From JAGTVG01 sp963820995 (lineage in GTDB: Bacteria; Bacteroidota; Bacteroidia; Cytophagales; Cyclobacteriaceae), in assembly GCA_963820995.1 (NCBI GenBank), contig CAWGCL010000005.1, positions 15,320 to 79,319 of the forward strand: a stretch of 64,000 nucleotides of DNA. The letters run 5' to 3'. The notes under the pieces were generated by a model. The model was not told the origin of the DNA, searched no databases, and saw nothing but the letters and a program-made list of their open reading frames with translations. Made by a program: the position numbers and the translations under genes. Of the stretch, positions 47,917 to 58,348 are shown piece by piece. Within the stretch, counting starts at the first letter, position 1; each line of letters begins with the position of its first letter.

Positions 47917-49050
47917 CTATGTTTCTTCATTGTAGACTTTTTGAAGCTTTTTTTTATTTATATCGATAGTAAATTTATCAGAGACTTTTATCGGGCCATT
48001 AATGGAGAATTTCTTCATCATTTCCTGATCCCCTGATAATTCAATTATAGCTTCAGCCATTCTACCAATATCTTGGTTTGGGATAATAAGGCCATTTACA
48101 TAATTATCTATAATTTCTTCAGGTCCGCCTGAATTTGAGGCAATTAATGGTTTTCCATATGCCATTGCTTCAAGGCAAACCATAGAAAAAGATTCATTCT
48201 CTGAAAAATTTAATATAATATCTGCTTTCAAATAGTCTTCTTCAATATTCACACTCGACCCTTTAAATGTAATCAAATCGGATATTCCAAGATCTATTGA
48301 TTTTTTAATTAGTCGGGATTTATATCTTATGTTTTTAGTTTTTGAAAGTGTTCCTCCAATAAATGATAGCCTCAGATTTGTATTGGTCTTTACTGCCTCA
48401 TTGAAGGCAGATAATGCCAGATCTTGTCCTTTCCCTTCTATATAGTTTCCAATATAACACAGTTGAATCAAATTATTATCTTCTACAGTTTTTGATATAA
48501 CTTTTTTCTTATCAATTGCCACAGCGTCATGTATTATAATCGTTTTATTTGGATTGAATGGGTATGAATTTGCGACGATTTTCGAAACGCATATTATTCG
48601 ATCAGAAAATCTATTAACAAACTTTCCCCATAAATTGTATAAAACAGAAGCATAGGAATTCTTTAAAAGTCTGATATGATAGATTAAAAATAGATCAGGA
48701 TAAAAGATTTTTATTAAGATCCCAGTCATATTATAAATATCATTGACATGAAGTGTCTTAATGCCATTTCTTTTCAAATAGTAACTGATCTTTACTGAAT
48801 TATAAACTAGCACTGGGAAATAAAAAAGAACCTTAAAATTTTTCTGAATTTCCAGAAAGGATAGATTTAGTATTTCGAAATTATCTTTGACCAATTGTGC
48901 TTTTATTTCAGAATTCTTATTTATGCCAAACGAAAATTGAAATTCTCCTGAGAGGCTTTTTGCATAGCTATTTATTGATTTGAACGCCCCGGTAGCTGCT
49001 ATCGAATTTTCTATAATTAGGATTTTTTTGTTCATATTTTCCTTGAACAT
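47917..49050 (-). CDS. Glycosyltransferase family 4
   Basis: A 377-aa GT-B glycosyltransferase. The acceptor domain starts KKILIIENSIAATGAFKS; the donor domain shows YIGNYIEGKGQDLALSAF, the catalytic loop NFSENESFSMVCLEAMAYGKPLIASNSGGPEEII and a final helix. ATG 49035 (MNKKILIIE) is an equally good start. Last gene in transcription order of the polysaccharide locus that begins with the flippase. The sugar is unknown. Confidence 0.9.
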   Translation of the reverse strand: MFKENMNKKILIIENSIAATGAFKSINSYAKSLSGEFQFSFGINKNSEIKAQLVKDNFEILNLSFLEIQKNFKVLFYFPVLVYNSVKISYYLKRNGIKTLHVNDIYNMTGILIKIFYPDLFLIYHIRLLKNSYASVLYNLWGKFVNRFSDRIICVSKIVANSYPFNPNKTIIIHDAVAIDKKKVISKTVEDNNLIQLCYIGNYIEGKGQDLALSAFNEAVKTNTNLRLSFIGGTLSKTKNIRYKSRLIKKSIDLGISDLITFKGSSVNIEEDYLKADIILNFSENESFSMVCLEAMAYGKPLIASNSGGPEEIIDNYVNGLIIPNQDIGRMAEAIIELSGDQEMMKKFSINGPIKVSDKFTIDINKKKLQKVYNEET

Positions 49051-49067
49051 CTGATTTCTAATGAAAT

Positions 49068-50321
49068 CTAGTTATTCGCAATTACATTTATCCAATTATT
49101 CTCCAGTCTCTTTTCACTAAATATACTTGCTCGCTTAAAGGCAGCATCAGATGAATAATTAGTTACTTTATTATGTATTATATCTTCAATAGTCTTAACC
49201 CAGAGATCTGTAGACTCTTCTTTTTCAATATTATTTATAACGGGCATTAGAATTCCATTTTCATGGTATTTAGGATATTCAGGCATACTGGTTTTGAAGG
49301 AATCATTTTCAGGGATAATGATTTCTCTGGGGCCATAAGGGCAATCACTCGAAATTGTTAGGCATTTACATGCCATTGCCTCAATAATCGAATTTCCAAA
49401 TCCTTCAGTTAAAGAAGTTGAGATATACAAATTAGCTTTCCCAAGAAGTTTGAAAGGATTTTTTTCATATCCCCAAAAAATTACATGATATTTTACAGGA
49501 TCAGCACTACTACTTCCTTTTTCAAAATATCGTAGATTTAGTTTATTACATAAGTTGATCAAATTACCTTTTAATGTTCCATCACCTATAAGAATAAGTT
49601 TCAGATTTGGGAATTTCTTTAAAAGTTTACTAAGGATGATCAATTGATATTGAATTCCTTTTTCAGGAGCTATGCGGCCATGTGATATTATAGTAAAATT
49701 ATTGAATAATTCTTCATACTTATTTCCTAGGGTCTCTTTTCTTAAGTTATTAATTTCATCGCAATTAATAGAATTATATATTACCCTAATTTTATCTTTC
49801 TTCAAATGAAAATGATTCATCATTTCTTGTTTCAATCCATTGCTTATACATACAACTCTGTCTGCAATTCTATATAATAAAGGTATCAAAATGGATCGTC
49901 TTATGATTTTCCCAAAAAATTTTATGTTAGGATCATGTATAATAGAACCGCGAATACTAATTATACATTTTTCCTTTTTCTTCGTAAGTATGTTAAGATA
50001 ATTTGCCCCTTCAAGGAAACTAATCGATGTAGAGATATTAAGGTCATTTTTGATCGTCCTTATTTTTCTTATTCGAACTACAATGTTAATAATTGAGGAT
50101 ATAAAATTTTTAGCCCCTGGCGTATTCAGATAAATGATTTTTCCATAAAGCGGATATACCGGTTTAGTATAATTATCAAAAAAAATGATGTGTACATTAT
50201 AATGTTTATGGAGTATTTTGGATAATTGAGCAAATGATTTCTCTGATCCGCCAAAACCACTTTCGGGTGATATCAATAATATATTATTTTGACTTGTAGA
50301 GCTCATGCTTATAGTTTTCAA
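49068..50321 (-). CDS. Glycosyltransferase family 4
   Basis: A 417-aa GT-B enzyme. Key segments: LLISPESGFGGSEKSFAQLSKIL, FTIISHGRIAPEKGIQYQLIILSKLL and the acidic loop STSLTEGFGNSIIEAMACKCLTISSDCPYGPREII. A start at 50306 is also possible; either way it overlaps the end of the pyruvyl transferase gene, pointing to translational coupling. The AT content is high, as in the whole locus. Donor and acceptor unknown. Confidence 0.9.
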   Translation of the reverse strand: MKTISMSSTSQNNILLISPESGFGGSEKSFAQLSKILHKHYNVHIIFFDNYTKPVYPLYGKIIYLNTPGAKNFISSIINIVVRIRKIRTIKNDLNISTSISFLEGANYLNILTKKKEKCIISIRGSIIHDPNIKFFGKIIRRSILIPLLYRIADRVVCISNGLKQEMMNHFHLKKDKIRVIYNSINCDEINNLRKETLGNKYEELFNNFTIISHGRIAPEKGIQYQLIILSKLLKKFPNLKLILIGDGTLKGNLINLCNKLNLRYFEKGSSSADPVKYHVIFWGYEKNPFKLLGKANLYISTSLTEGFGNSIIEAMACKCLTISSDCPYGPREIIIPENDSFKTSMPEYPKYHENGILMPVINNIEKEESTDLWVKTIEDIIHNKVTNYSSDAAFKRASIFSEKRLENNWINVIANN

Positions 50322-51412
50322 AATATTCTAAGATTACTGACACTTTTTCCTTTTGAATGGTCAGGTCAGTTCTCGATCCGCTAAGGAAAGAATTGTAGTC
50401 TGAAAAAACCGATTTTATTGCTTTGCTAAATTTATCAGATGTGATATTTTCAGGGATGAGCATTGATGAATTTAACAAAGTATCATGTACATTTTTTAAT
50501 TTGGGTTCAATATTAATACAGATAGATGGAACGTTTAACATACTTCCCAGATATGCTCCATGTGCTCTTGATGTAACTATAAGATCATGATTTTTAATTG
50601 TATCAATTACTTGAGTTACACCTTTCCTGGATGGGGTATAAACTTCTATATTTTTAACACTATTTATAAAATATTGATCACTACTATCTAACGCCATATA
50701 ACTGAAATCATAAATTGTATTAATATGACTAATGTTATGTAGTATATTCCTTACATAGAAGTTATCGTCATATTTCCAATCTCTCAAGATCACACATATC
50801 TTTCTTTTTCCTTGGTTTATAGTTCTTTTATCTGATGATGCGGTAGTGATAGTATCTAAGAAGTAGATCAAATCGGACGACTCATAAACGTTTATGTTTG
50901 TTTGATATTTATTTAATTGATTAATGCTGCTTCTTATCTCTAACAAACAAATAGCTATAATCTTTAATGATACATATATCACGCATATACTTTCTTGATG
51001 ATCTGGTATAAGGACCAAATCCTATACCTAAACCTATTCTTTTATCACATGATATCTGACCTGATCCAAAATGTCTTTTAAAAAAGTTGATAATAGAAAC
51101 GGATCTCGAAGTCCCTAATATCTTAATCAATCCATTCAATATGAGGTAATGCAATCCACCTTGAGTGTAGTCAAAATGAATACCACCTCCACCGTGGATG
51201 ATCAAGTTATAATGATGATGTAAAGTTTTAAATCCTTTGATTTTAACATTTTCGTCTGTTAAATCGTAAATATACTGGTTTTCATTGCTGTTCGACAAGA
51301 TATGAATCTCAGCCTCAGGGAAAAAAGTTTTTATGATTTTGAAACTTGAAATCAATAGCAGGTCATCTCCGAGATTTCCAAAACCATAATATCCTGAGAT
51401 CAGTATTTTCAA
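50284..51412 (-). CDS. Polysaccharide pyruvyl transferase family protein, one frame break
   Basis: CsaB-like enzyme that adds ketal pyruvate to a surface sugar. The first frame (51412-50921) has ISGYYGFGNLGDDLLLISSF and IHGGGGIHFD; the second (to 50284) has VILRDW, LIVTSRAHGAYLGSMLNVPSI and a C-terminal helix. They join near 50935, where DYSYLFVRDKK should continue as SINQLNKY. Dropping one C restores a 375-aa protein. It starts 7 bp after the wecB stop and is followed by an overlapping glycosyltransferase. Confidence 0.85.
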
Positions 51413-51419
51413 AATTTTA

Positions 51420-52541
51420 CTAAATTTTCTTTCGGTATTTAATTAAATAATCGACAATTTTTTTTGAACTTTTACCATCACCAAATGGATTCCTTACTTT
51501 GCTCATTTTATTATATGCAGTCCTTGAGGTAACAAGATTATCGAAATTCTGAATTATTGATTCTGGATCAGTCCCGCAAAGAATACCACCTTTTGAATTA
51601 ATTAATTCTGGCCTTTCCGTCAAATCACGGATTATCAGTACAGGAATATTAAAAGATGGAGCTTCTTCCTGAATTCCACCTGAATCAGACATGACGATGA
51701 AACATTTCATAAGCAAATAAAGGAATTCATCATATTGAAGCGCGTCCATTAAATAAATATTATTTTCATTTTGTAGATATTCATTTGATTTTTGAACGAC
51801 GATTGGATTCTTATGCCTTGGAAAAATAAACAACAAGTCCTTATGTTTTATTGCTAATGTTCTAATTGCTTTAAAAATATTATCGATATGCTTTTCATAG
51901 TTTTCCCTTCTATGGATAGTAACCAATACAAATTTCTTGTTTTCATTTAGTACATTCTTGAATAGGCGCTCATAATGTCCTATGTTACCATTGATCAAGT
52001 TCTTTGCATAAATTAATGAATCAACTATTGTATTACCAGTAACTACAATATCTCCAATTACATTTTCAGTCCTCAAATTATTTTCAGAAAAGCTAGTTGG
52101 TGTAAAGTGTATATCCGATATTTGAGATATGATTTTCCTGTTAATTTCTTCAGGAAAAGGAGAATATTTATTTCCTGTTCTTAATCCAGCCTCAACATGA
52201 AATATTTTTAATTTATGATAATAAGCTATCAGACACGCTATCATAGCTGAAGTTGTATCTCCCTGAACTATTACTCCTTCGATCTTTTGCTGGATGATTA
52301 ATTTGTCAAGTTTTTTCATAATCGCTGCTGACAAATCAGAAAGAGACTGTTTTTCTTTCATGACACTTAGACTAAAGTCAGGTTTAATTTTAAAAAAATC
52401 CAGCACATTATTTAGCAATTCAAAGTGTTGTCCGGTACTAATTAATATAGTTTTGAAATTCGGATTATCTTTAAGCTGTTTATATACTGGGATCAATTTA
52501 ATTGCTTCAGGGCGTGTGCCGAAAATTATTCCGATTCTCAT
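51420..52541 (-). CDS. wecB: Non-hydrolysing UDP-N-acetylglucosamine 2-epimerase
   Basis: Interconverts UDP-GlcNAc and UDP-ManNAc for surface glycan synthesis. The N-terminus IGIIFGTRPEAIKLIPVYKQL, then VQGDTTSAMIACLIAYYHKLKIFHVEAGLRTG, VTIHRRENY and MSDSGGIQEEAPSFNIPVLIIRD are canonical. At 373 aa it is full length. Its ATG overlaps the stop of the upstream glycosyltransferase as ATGA. No wecC is seen, so ManNAc itself may be the sugar used. Confidence 0.96.
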   Translation of the reverse strand: MRIGIIFGTRPEAIKLIPVYKQLKDNPNFKTILISTGQHFELLNNVLDFFKIKPDFSLSVMKEKQSLSDLSAAIMKKLDKLIIQQKIEGVIVQGDTTSAMIACLIAYYHKLKIFHVEAGLRTGNKYSPFPEEINRKIISQISDIHFTPTSFSENNLRTENVIGDIVVTGNTIVDSLIYAKNLINGNIGHYERLFKNVLNENKKFVLVTIHRRENYEKHIDNIFKAIRTLAIKHKDLLFIFPRHKNPIVVQKSNEYLQNENNIYLMDALQYDEFLYLLMKCFIVMSDSGGIQEEAPSFNIPVLIIRDLTERPELINSKGGILCGTDPESIIQNFDNLVTSRTAYNKMSKVRNPFGDGKSSKKIVDYLIKYRKKI

Positions 52542-53769
52542 GTTATCAGTTTCTCGAATGTCTTTTTCAGGATTTTTGATTGGTATTCTGCTGAAAAAAA
52601 ATCAATTTCTTTTTCTGGTTTAAAGTTAGTCATAAGATTTTTCCTATAACTGTTTATTACATCAATAATAAACTTGCTGATTTGCGAAACTTCACTATGT
52701 AGGAAACATTTTCCAAACCGGTTATGAACCTGCTTATATGTTGGAGATCCTTTGTGAGTAATCCCAAGAATAATTCTATTAGAAGCCAGGTAATCCATTA
52801 TTTTCGAAGGCAAAAATGTATTATCAAATTCATTTTCCAATGGCTTATCAATCGTTACTAAAATATGAGATGAATTTATCAAGTCAGTACTATCTGAATA
52901 ATTCAGATGCCCAAGGTAGGTTATAATCTTATGATCAGATCTTTCTAACAGATTTAAGTTTTCATCATCTATATTCCCGGCAATTTTAACCTCAAGGGCA
53001 TTTGTATAATCTGGATGATTAGATTTAATGTATTCAACTGCTTGAATCAATGGATATATTCCTCTTTGCTTATAAATATTACCCGTATATGTAATCCTTA
53101 TCTTTTTATCAATATCTATTTCTAAACTCTTTTTGTTTATTTCATCGTAGACATTCGGGAAATACAAAATATCATGTTTTCTATGAGGATATTTTTCGAT
53201 ATACAATTTGACAGCCGTTTCTGATGTCAGGGTAATAATATCTGCACTATCGAACAATAACCTTTCAAAATGAGCGCATTTTTTTTTAGATGCGATAGAC
53301 CAATTGTAATACGGATTTCCAACCCATGGATCACTTAAATGCATAACCCAGGGGAGCTTAAGCCTTTTCTTTAGTTTATACGCTAATATAGCCGAGCTAA
53401 TTGGTGTTGACCTGGAATATATTATATCAGGTTTTAAAGATCTTATTTCTTTTAATGACATTAATCCCATTATGTGAAAAAGAAAATCGGTATCAGGAAA
53501 CAAAAATGTTGATGGGAATACTTTATATCTTGATAGTCCGGAAATCGTATTACTGAAAGTGGGAACCTCAATATTCTTATTTACATATTTCGTATACTTT
53601 TCAAGAGAGGGATCAATTTTTCTCCATCCCGTATGGCTGGCTTTGGAAGTTAACAGGCCTATATCAAAATAATTGCTAAGATGTTTTAGATATCTTGCAG
53701 TTTGAATACTCTCAGCTCCTGTTTTGGGAGGTGCAGAATGCTTACCAATAATATCTTAATTGAATTCAT
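52538..53769 (-). CDS. Glycosyltransferase family 4, frame break near the N-terminus
   Basis: The long frame from 53503 lacks the acceptor domain start, but upstream sequence continues it: with one base added near 53742 the gene begins at ATG 53769 (MNSIKIL) and reads GKHSAPPKTGAESIQTARYLKHLSN. The full protein is 410 aa. Further motifs are LKPDIIYSRSTPISSAILA, PWVMHLSDPWVGNPYY, ITYTGNIYKQRGIYPLIQAVEYI and FLPSKIMDYLASNRIILGI. It overlaps wecB by 4 bp. Substrate unknown. Confidence 0.86.
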
Positions 53770-53774
53770 CTTTT

Positions 53775-55157
53775 TTATAGGAGATCTATGAATCTTCTCA
53801 TCAGATAAAATAAAGAGAATGTTACGGTTATAATAGTTAATAATTTAAAAAAACTAAAAAATAAGTTTTTCAGTTTTAACATTATGAAGATATACACTAG
53901 TAATGACAAGGAATATATCCCAAATTGGATTGCATATATAAATATCAACTGTTCTTCACAAGAATTGAAAAGAACTATAAAGGTGAAAAGGATTAAAAGA
54001 AAAAACAATGCATTTATGCCAGAAATTGCTTCTCCAGATTAAAGATTCTGTAGAGTGTATTAAAAGGTAGAGCAATGAAATAAATAACATATCCTAAACT
54101 CAAACTACTTGCAAAACTGCCAGCATTTGACCAATTATCACCCAAAAAAAATCGGAATAAATAATCGCCAAATCCAAATATTAATCCAAACGCTAATGAG
54201 GAGAATATGATTAATATTTTTGCTATATACAATGACAATGATTTTAGTTCATTAATTCTTTCCGGATAATAAACACTCGCTTTCTGAATATAAACTGCTG
54301 AGATGGAATTTGAAAAAAATAATACTGGGATATTAAGCATACTAATAGCAAAAGCAAAATACCCTGCGGAAGTGGCACCTGAATATATTGTCAAAAAGTA
54401 TAACGGAATTTGATTAATAATTATTAAGATCCATGTAGCAGGCAAGTAATACTTTGGATAGTTTTTATATTTCTTTGCTATATTTAAAATATCCTTAATG
54501 TTTAATATTGAATAATTTAATTATATAGCTTCTAGATTTTTTAGTAACAATAAAGGAAATACCCAATAACTTTAAAAGAAAGTCACCCAATATAAGTCCC
54601 GCAAAATTCCCAGAAAATATGATTCCATATCCTAATGTAAAGGATTTAGATGTACCCATCGAAATAATCTTTGATTTTGAGAAATGCTTATAATCTTTTA
54701 ATCGATTTGCCAAAGATATCAGTGTTTGGAATATTCCAGAAAAAAGAACAATCACAGGGATAAAAAAAAGCCAATCTCCAATATCTGTAAGATTCAAAAA
54801 TTCAATAAACATTTTACCTCCAAAAATTATCAGGCAATAGTTAATGAAAAAATTTATCACCAGTAATATTAAAATTAACTGAAGAAGTTTTACTAGATCA
54901 TTTTCCAGCTTGGGTAATATTATTGCATTATTGTAATGGGAACGATAAGTGTAGTAAACAATGCGAGATTTATTGCTATAGAATTAAATATTGCAAATGT
55001 TCCATAAGCTTCAGGCAAGTAGACTCTTGCGATGAATGGGGTAAATAGGAATCCTAAAATGTAAGCAACACTATTTCCAATAGTAGTTATTCCAATGTTC
55101 CGACGAAATTCACTATGTGAAGATGAGTGTTTCTTTTATTTTGGAAAAACTTTTCAA
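53775..55157 (-). pseudogene. Wzx-type oligosaccharide flippase, four frame breaks
   Basis: Reconstruction from TTG 55157 gives a 460-aa polytopic flippase of the polysaccharide-biosynthesis family: FRRNIGITTIGNSVAYILGF near the start, FTPFIARVYLPEAYGTFAIF, YNNAIILPKLENDLVKLL, YSGATSAGYFAFAISMLNIP and FNTLYRIFNLEKQFL. Breaks lie near 55136, 54930, 54497 and 54016; two are repaired by adding a base and two by removing one, and the total is a whole number of codons. It is the first gene of the minus-strand polysaccharide operon. Function would be flipping lipid-linked repeat units; decay or error is unresolved. Confidence 0.72.
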
Positions 55158-55282
55158 GATTTAGTCTTAAAATTCCTGTGTTTCAATTTATAAACGGATT
55201 TGAACTACTGATGTAATTAAAAATCCCTATAGTGACAAATAAGGATAGATTAGCTTCTTTTTATTAGTAGGAGAATTTTTAT

Positions 55283-55822
55283 CTAACAGATATATCTGAA
55301 GATCAAGAAGAAGGATCTCCTTTTCTTAAGTCTTTTTTCTTTATCCCCATTGATTTTCGGGATCAGATAGTGTTTATCTTGCTCTATAGATTTTTCTTCA
55401 TGTTTATTTTCCTTCTGCTTTTTTTCCTTGAAAAAATCGGGAGCCTCTCGAAGGAGCACCATATACCAGTTGACCAACTTCTTTACATCTGAAGGATATA
55501 CACGCATTTCATCATACTCCGGCACAATATACTCAATGAAACTGATCAGTTCATCAGACGTGGATTTGCCGTCAATACCCGGATCATCACCAAATTCTTT
55601 GTGGATCTTTCGCAGTATATCTTCCAATGGTATGGAGCCATCGTCAGTTTTAGTATAAATCGAAATGTCTGAAAGGATAGATACTTTATGATTCGGATTT
55701 GTTGCGATCTTGATCTTTTTATCATCCATACTTTCAAGAATAACTCCGACCCTTCCGGGTTTGATAATCCTGAATAATCCACCTTTTCCCGATATTGATG
55801 CAATTTCTGTTAAGTCCTTCAT
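55283..55822 (-). CDS. DUF5606 domain protein
   Basis: A 179-aa protein with a small N-terminal domain (EIASISGKGGLFRIIKPGRVGVILESMDD) typical of DUF5606 in Bacteroidota and a second domain with DEMRVYPSDVKKLVNWYMVL. The C-terminal 40 residues are Lys-rich and end in SFFLIFRYIC, which looks unlike the family and may come from a displaced end. Function unknown. engB lies upstream on the same strand. Confidence 0.82.
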   Translation of the reverse strand: MKDLTEIASISGKGGLFRIIKPGRVGVILESMDDKKIKIATNPNHKVSILSDISIYTKTDDGSIPLEDILRKIHKEFGDDPGIDGKSTSDELISFIEYIVPEYDEMRVYPSDVKKLVNWYMVLLREAPDFFKEKKQKENKHEEKSIEQDKHYLIPKINGDKEKRLKKRRSFFLIFRYIC

Positions 55823-55879
55823 ACCTGTTTTAAAAATTAGCTTAGCAAATTTGATAGATTTTCAATTAATGACAAAGTT

Positions 55880-56470
55880 TTAGGCAGAATTGATTTTGTC
55901 AATGAATTTCAGAATATCTTCTTTGCCAATATGTTTTAATGATGATGTAACGAATATCTCCGGTAAGGATTCCCAATCTCTAAGCAGACGTTTTTTATAG
56001 CTGGAAATAGCTGAATCTACCTTATTCTTTGAGATTTTGTCCGCTTTCGTAAATACAAGAGCGAAAGGTATCTTGTTTTCTCCAGCCCAATTGATAAATT
56101 CCAGATCTATACTTTGTGGGTCATGCCTGATATCTATCAGGATAAAAAGACAATATAAATTTTCCCGCTTTAATAGATAATCCCTGACAAATGCCACCCA
56201 TTCAATCTTTTTTTCCTTGCTGACTCCTGCCCATCCGTATCCTGGCAAATCAACAAGATGCCATTTTTCATTGATTAGAAAGAAATTAATGGTTTGAGTT
56301 TTCCCCGGTTTACCTGAGGTCTTGGCCAATTGCTTTTTATTAACCAACATATTGATCAATGACGATTTACCTACATTCGATCTTCCGATAAAAGCAAAAT
56401 CATGTGCCATTGATTTTGGACAATCCTTGATTTGCGTAACACTTTTCAGAAATACAGCATTTTTTATCAA
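55880..56470 (-). CDS. engB: Ribosome biogenesis GTP-binding protein EngB/YsxC
   Basis: A 196-aa GTPase needed for large ribosomal subunit assembly. Nucleotide motifs: GRSNVGKSSLIN (G1), a Thr before it in the switch region, DLPGYGWAG (G3), FTKADKISKNK (G4) and FVTSSLKHIGKE (G5). The family length is about 195 aa. It starts 58 bp before the DUF5606 gene in the same direction and is divergent from the first TPR/propeller gene. Confidence 0.95.
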   Translation of the reverse strand: MIKNAVFLKSVTQIKDCPKSMAHDFAFIGRSNVGKSSLINMLVNKKQLAKTSGKPGKTQTINFFLINEKWHLVDLPGYGWAGVSKEKKIEWVAFVRDYLLKRENLYCLFILIDIRHDPQSIDLEFINWAGENKIPFALVFTKADKISKNKVDSAISSYKKRLLRDWESLPEIFVTSSLKHIGKEDILKFIDKINSA

Positions 56471-56614
56471 AACAATTTCTTTAATTGGAATTATGAGACA
56501 AGTCTAACAAACAAATTAACGGAATTTATAAAAAGAATCTAAACCATTAGTATTGCAAAGTGGAAATAATTATTTTCAAAATCAAAAATCAATCGAACCA
56601 TTACCTGAACAACC

Positions 56615-58242
56615 ATGGGAAAAAGAAAGTTCCAGATATCTTTAATCCTAATATTCCTCAATTTATTTTCGATTCAGGCTTATAGTCAGGACAAAGAGGC
56701 TGAAAGATTTTCTAACCGGATTGAAAATATTGCAAAAGAATATTACAGGATTGAGGATTATGAAAAAGCTTTGGAAGGCTATCTTATGCTTGATTCAATA
56801 GATCCGGGAAATACGCTCTATAAATACCGTATTGGTATAAGTTACCTCAATTCAAGCGCAAAGTCCCGCGCCTATCCATATCTTGAATTTGTCTATCAAC
56901 AGGAAGATGCCCCGGAAGACATCCTTTTTGAATTAGCCAGAGCCTATCACCTTGGAATGGAGTTTGATAAAGCAATAATTATGTATGAGAGTTACAAAAA
57001 GCAAATTCAATTTCTAAATCCCGAAGACAGATCCAATAAAACCAATGAAAAGGAAACAGATCAGTACATTCAACAATGTCGAAATGGTCTTGAGATATGT
57101 CAGGGAGCCTTTTATAAATACTTCAATAAATAACCTTGGCCCAAACATCAATAGTGAATACGATGATTTTGCCCCCCTCCTTAACAAGTCTGAAGATCTG
57201 CTGATCCTTACATCTAAGAGGAAAGCCACAGAAAAAACTAAATCCGATCCCTTGACCGGTCAGTATTATGAAAATGTGTTTATTTCCCACCTTTCAAATG
57301 GAACCTGGCAGGAAGTATCAAGTATCGGTCAACCGATAAATCAAGATAATATACATAACTCAGCTGTTGGTTTAAGCCCTGAAGGTGACCTTCTTTTTCT
57401 ATACATAGGAGATGATGATCGGTTCTCCTCCAGAATTTCCGGAGATCTGTACTTAAGTTCAAGTCAAAATGGACAATGGGAGAATCCAATTAAGATCGAC
57501 GCCATAAATTCAAAATTCTGGGAATCATCAGCTACTGTTTCACAAGATGAATCCGTCCTGGTTATTTCAAGTGACAGACAAGGCGGATATGGCGGTACCG
57601 ACCTCTATATATCCCGGAAAGATCAGGGAGGAAATTGGTCGATCCTAGAAAACCTGGGAGCTTATATAAATTCGAGAATATGATGAAGATGGCCCATTTC
57701 TACATCCGGATGGGAATAAACTCTATTTCAGTTCGAAAGGGCATAGCAGTATGGGCGGATATGATATTTTTTATACAGAATACCTGGAAGATAAGAAGCG
57801 GTGGACGAGGCCTGTAAATATGGGTTTCCCTATAAATTCACCTGATGATGATGTATATTTTGTTTGGAGTGCAGATGGCGAAAGAGCATATTTCTCATCG
57901 CAAAGAGAAGATACCTATGGTAAAACGGATATTTATATGCTTGTCAGAGAAGATGCTGAAAATGTATTGGTAAAGGTAAAAGGGGAGGTTCGAGATAAGA
58001 TCGATCATTCTCCGGTTAAGGCTGAAATTATTGTAAGGGAGGAATTGAATAATAATCTTATAGGCATATTCCAAACTGTGGAAAAAGATGGTAATTTTTC
58101 CATTCCCCTACTGGCTGGAAGGAAATACAAGATAGCTATTGAGGCCCAAGGTTACAGAAATGAGGATTTTCCGTTAAATGTCCAGCAAAAATCAGATCCT
58201 TCAGGGATAATAAGAAATGTTACTTTAACCAGAACTCAGTAA
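56615..58242 (+). CDS. TPR/PD40 beta-propeller protein without OmpA domain, two frame breaks
   Basis: After repair a 541-aa exported protein: signal peptide (ISLILIFLNLFSIQAYSQ), TPR helices (residues about 30-150), a five-bladed PD40 propeller (NNLGPNINSEYDDFAPLL, SPEGDLLFLY, SSDRQGGYGGTDLYIS, MGGYDIFYTEYLEDKKRW) and a carboxypeptidase-regulatory-like beta domain (VKVKGEVRDKIDHSPVKAEIIV). It lacks an OmpA domain, which its neighbour at 58349 has. Breaks occur near 57097 and 57675; removal of one base each gives a whole number of codons. The pair looks like a tandem duplication. Confidence 0.85.
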
Positions 58243-58348
58243 TTCGACCTTGTTTGTATGCAATTTTAATTTTGTATAAAACGGCTTGTGTTTTTGAATA
58301 TTGATTATTCATATCTATATTAGAGTCATAATCACGAAAGACAATAAT

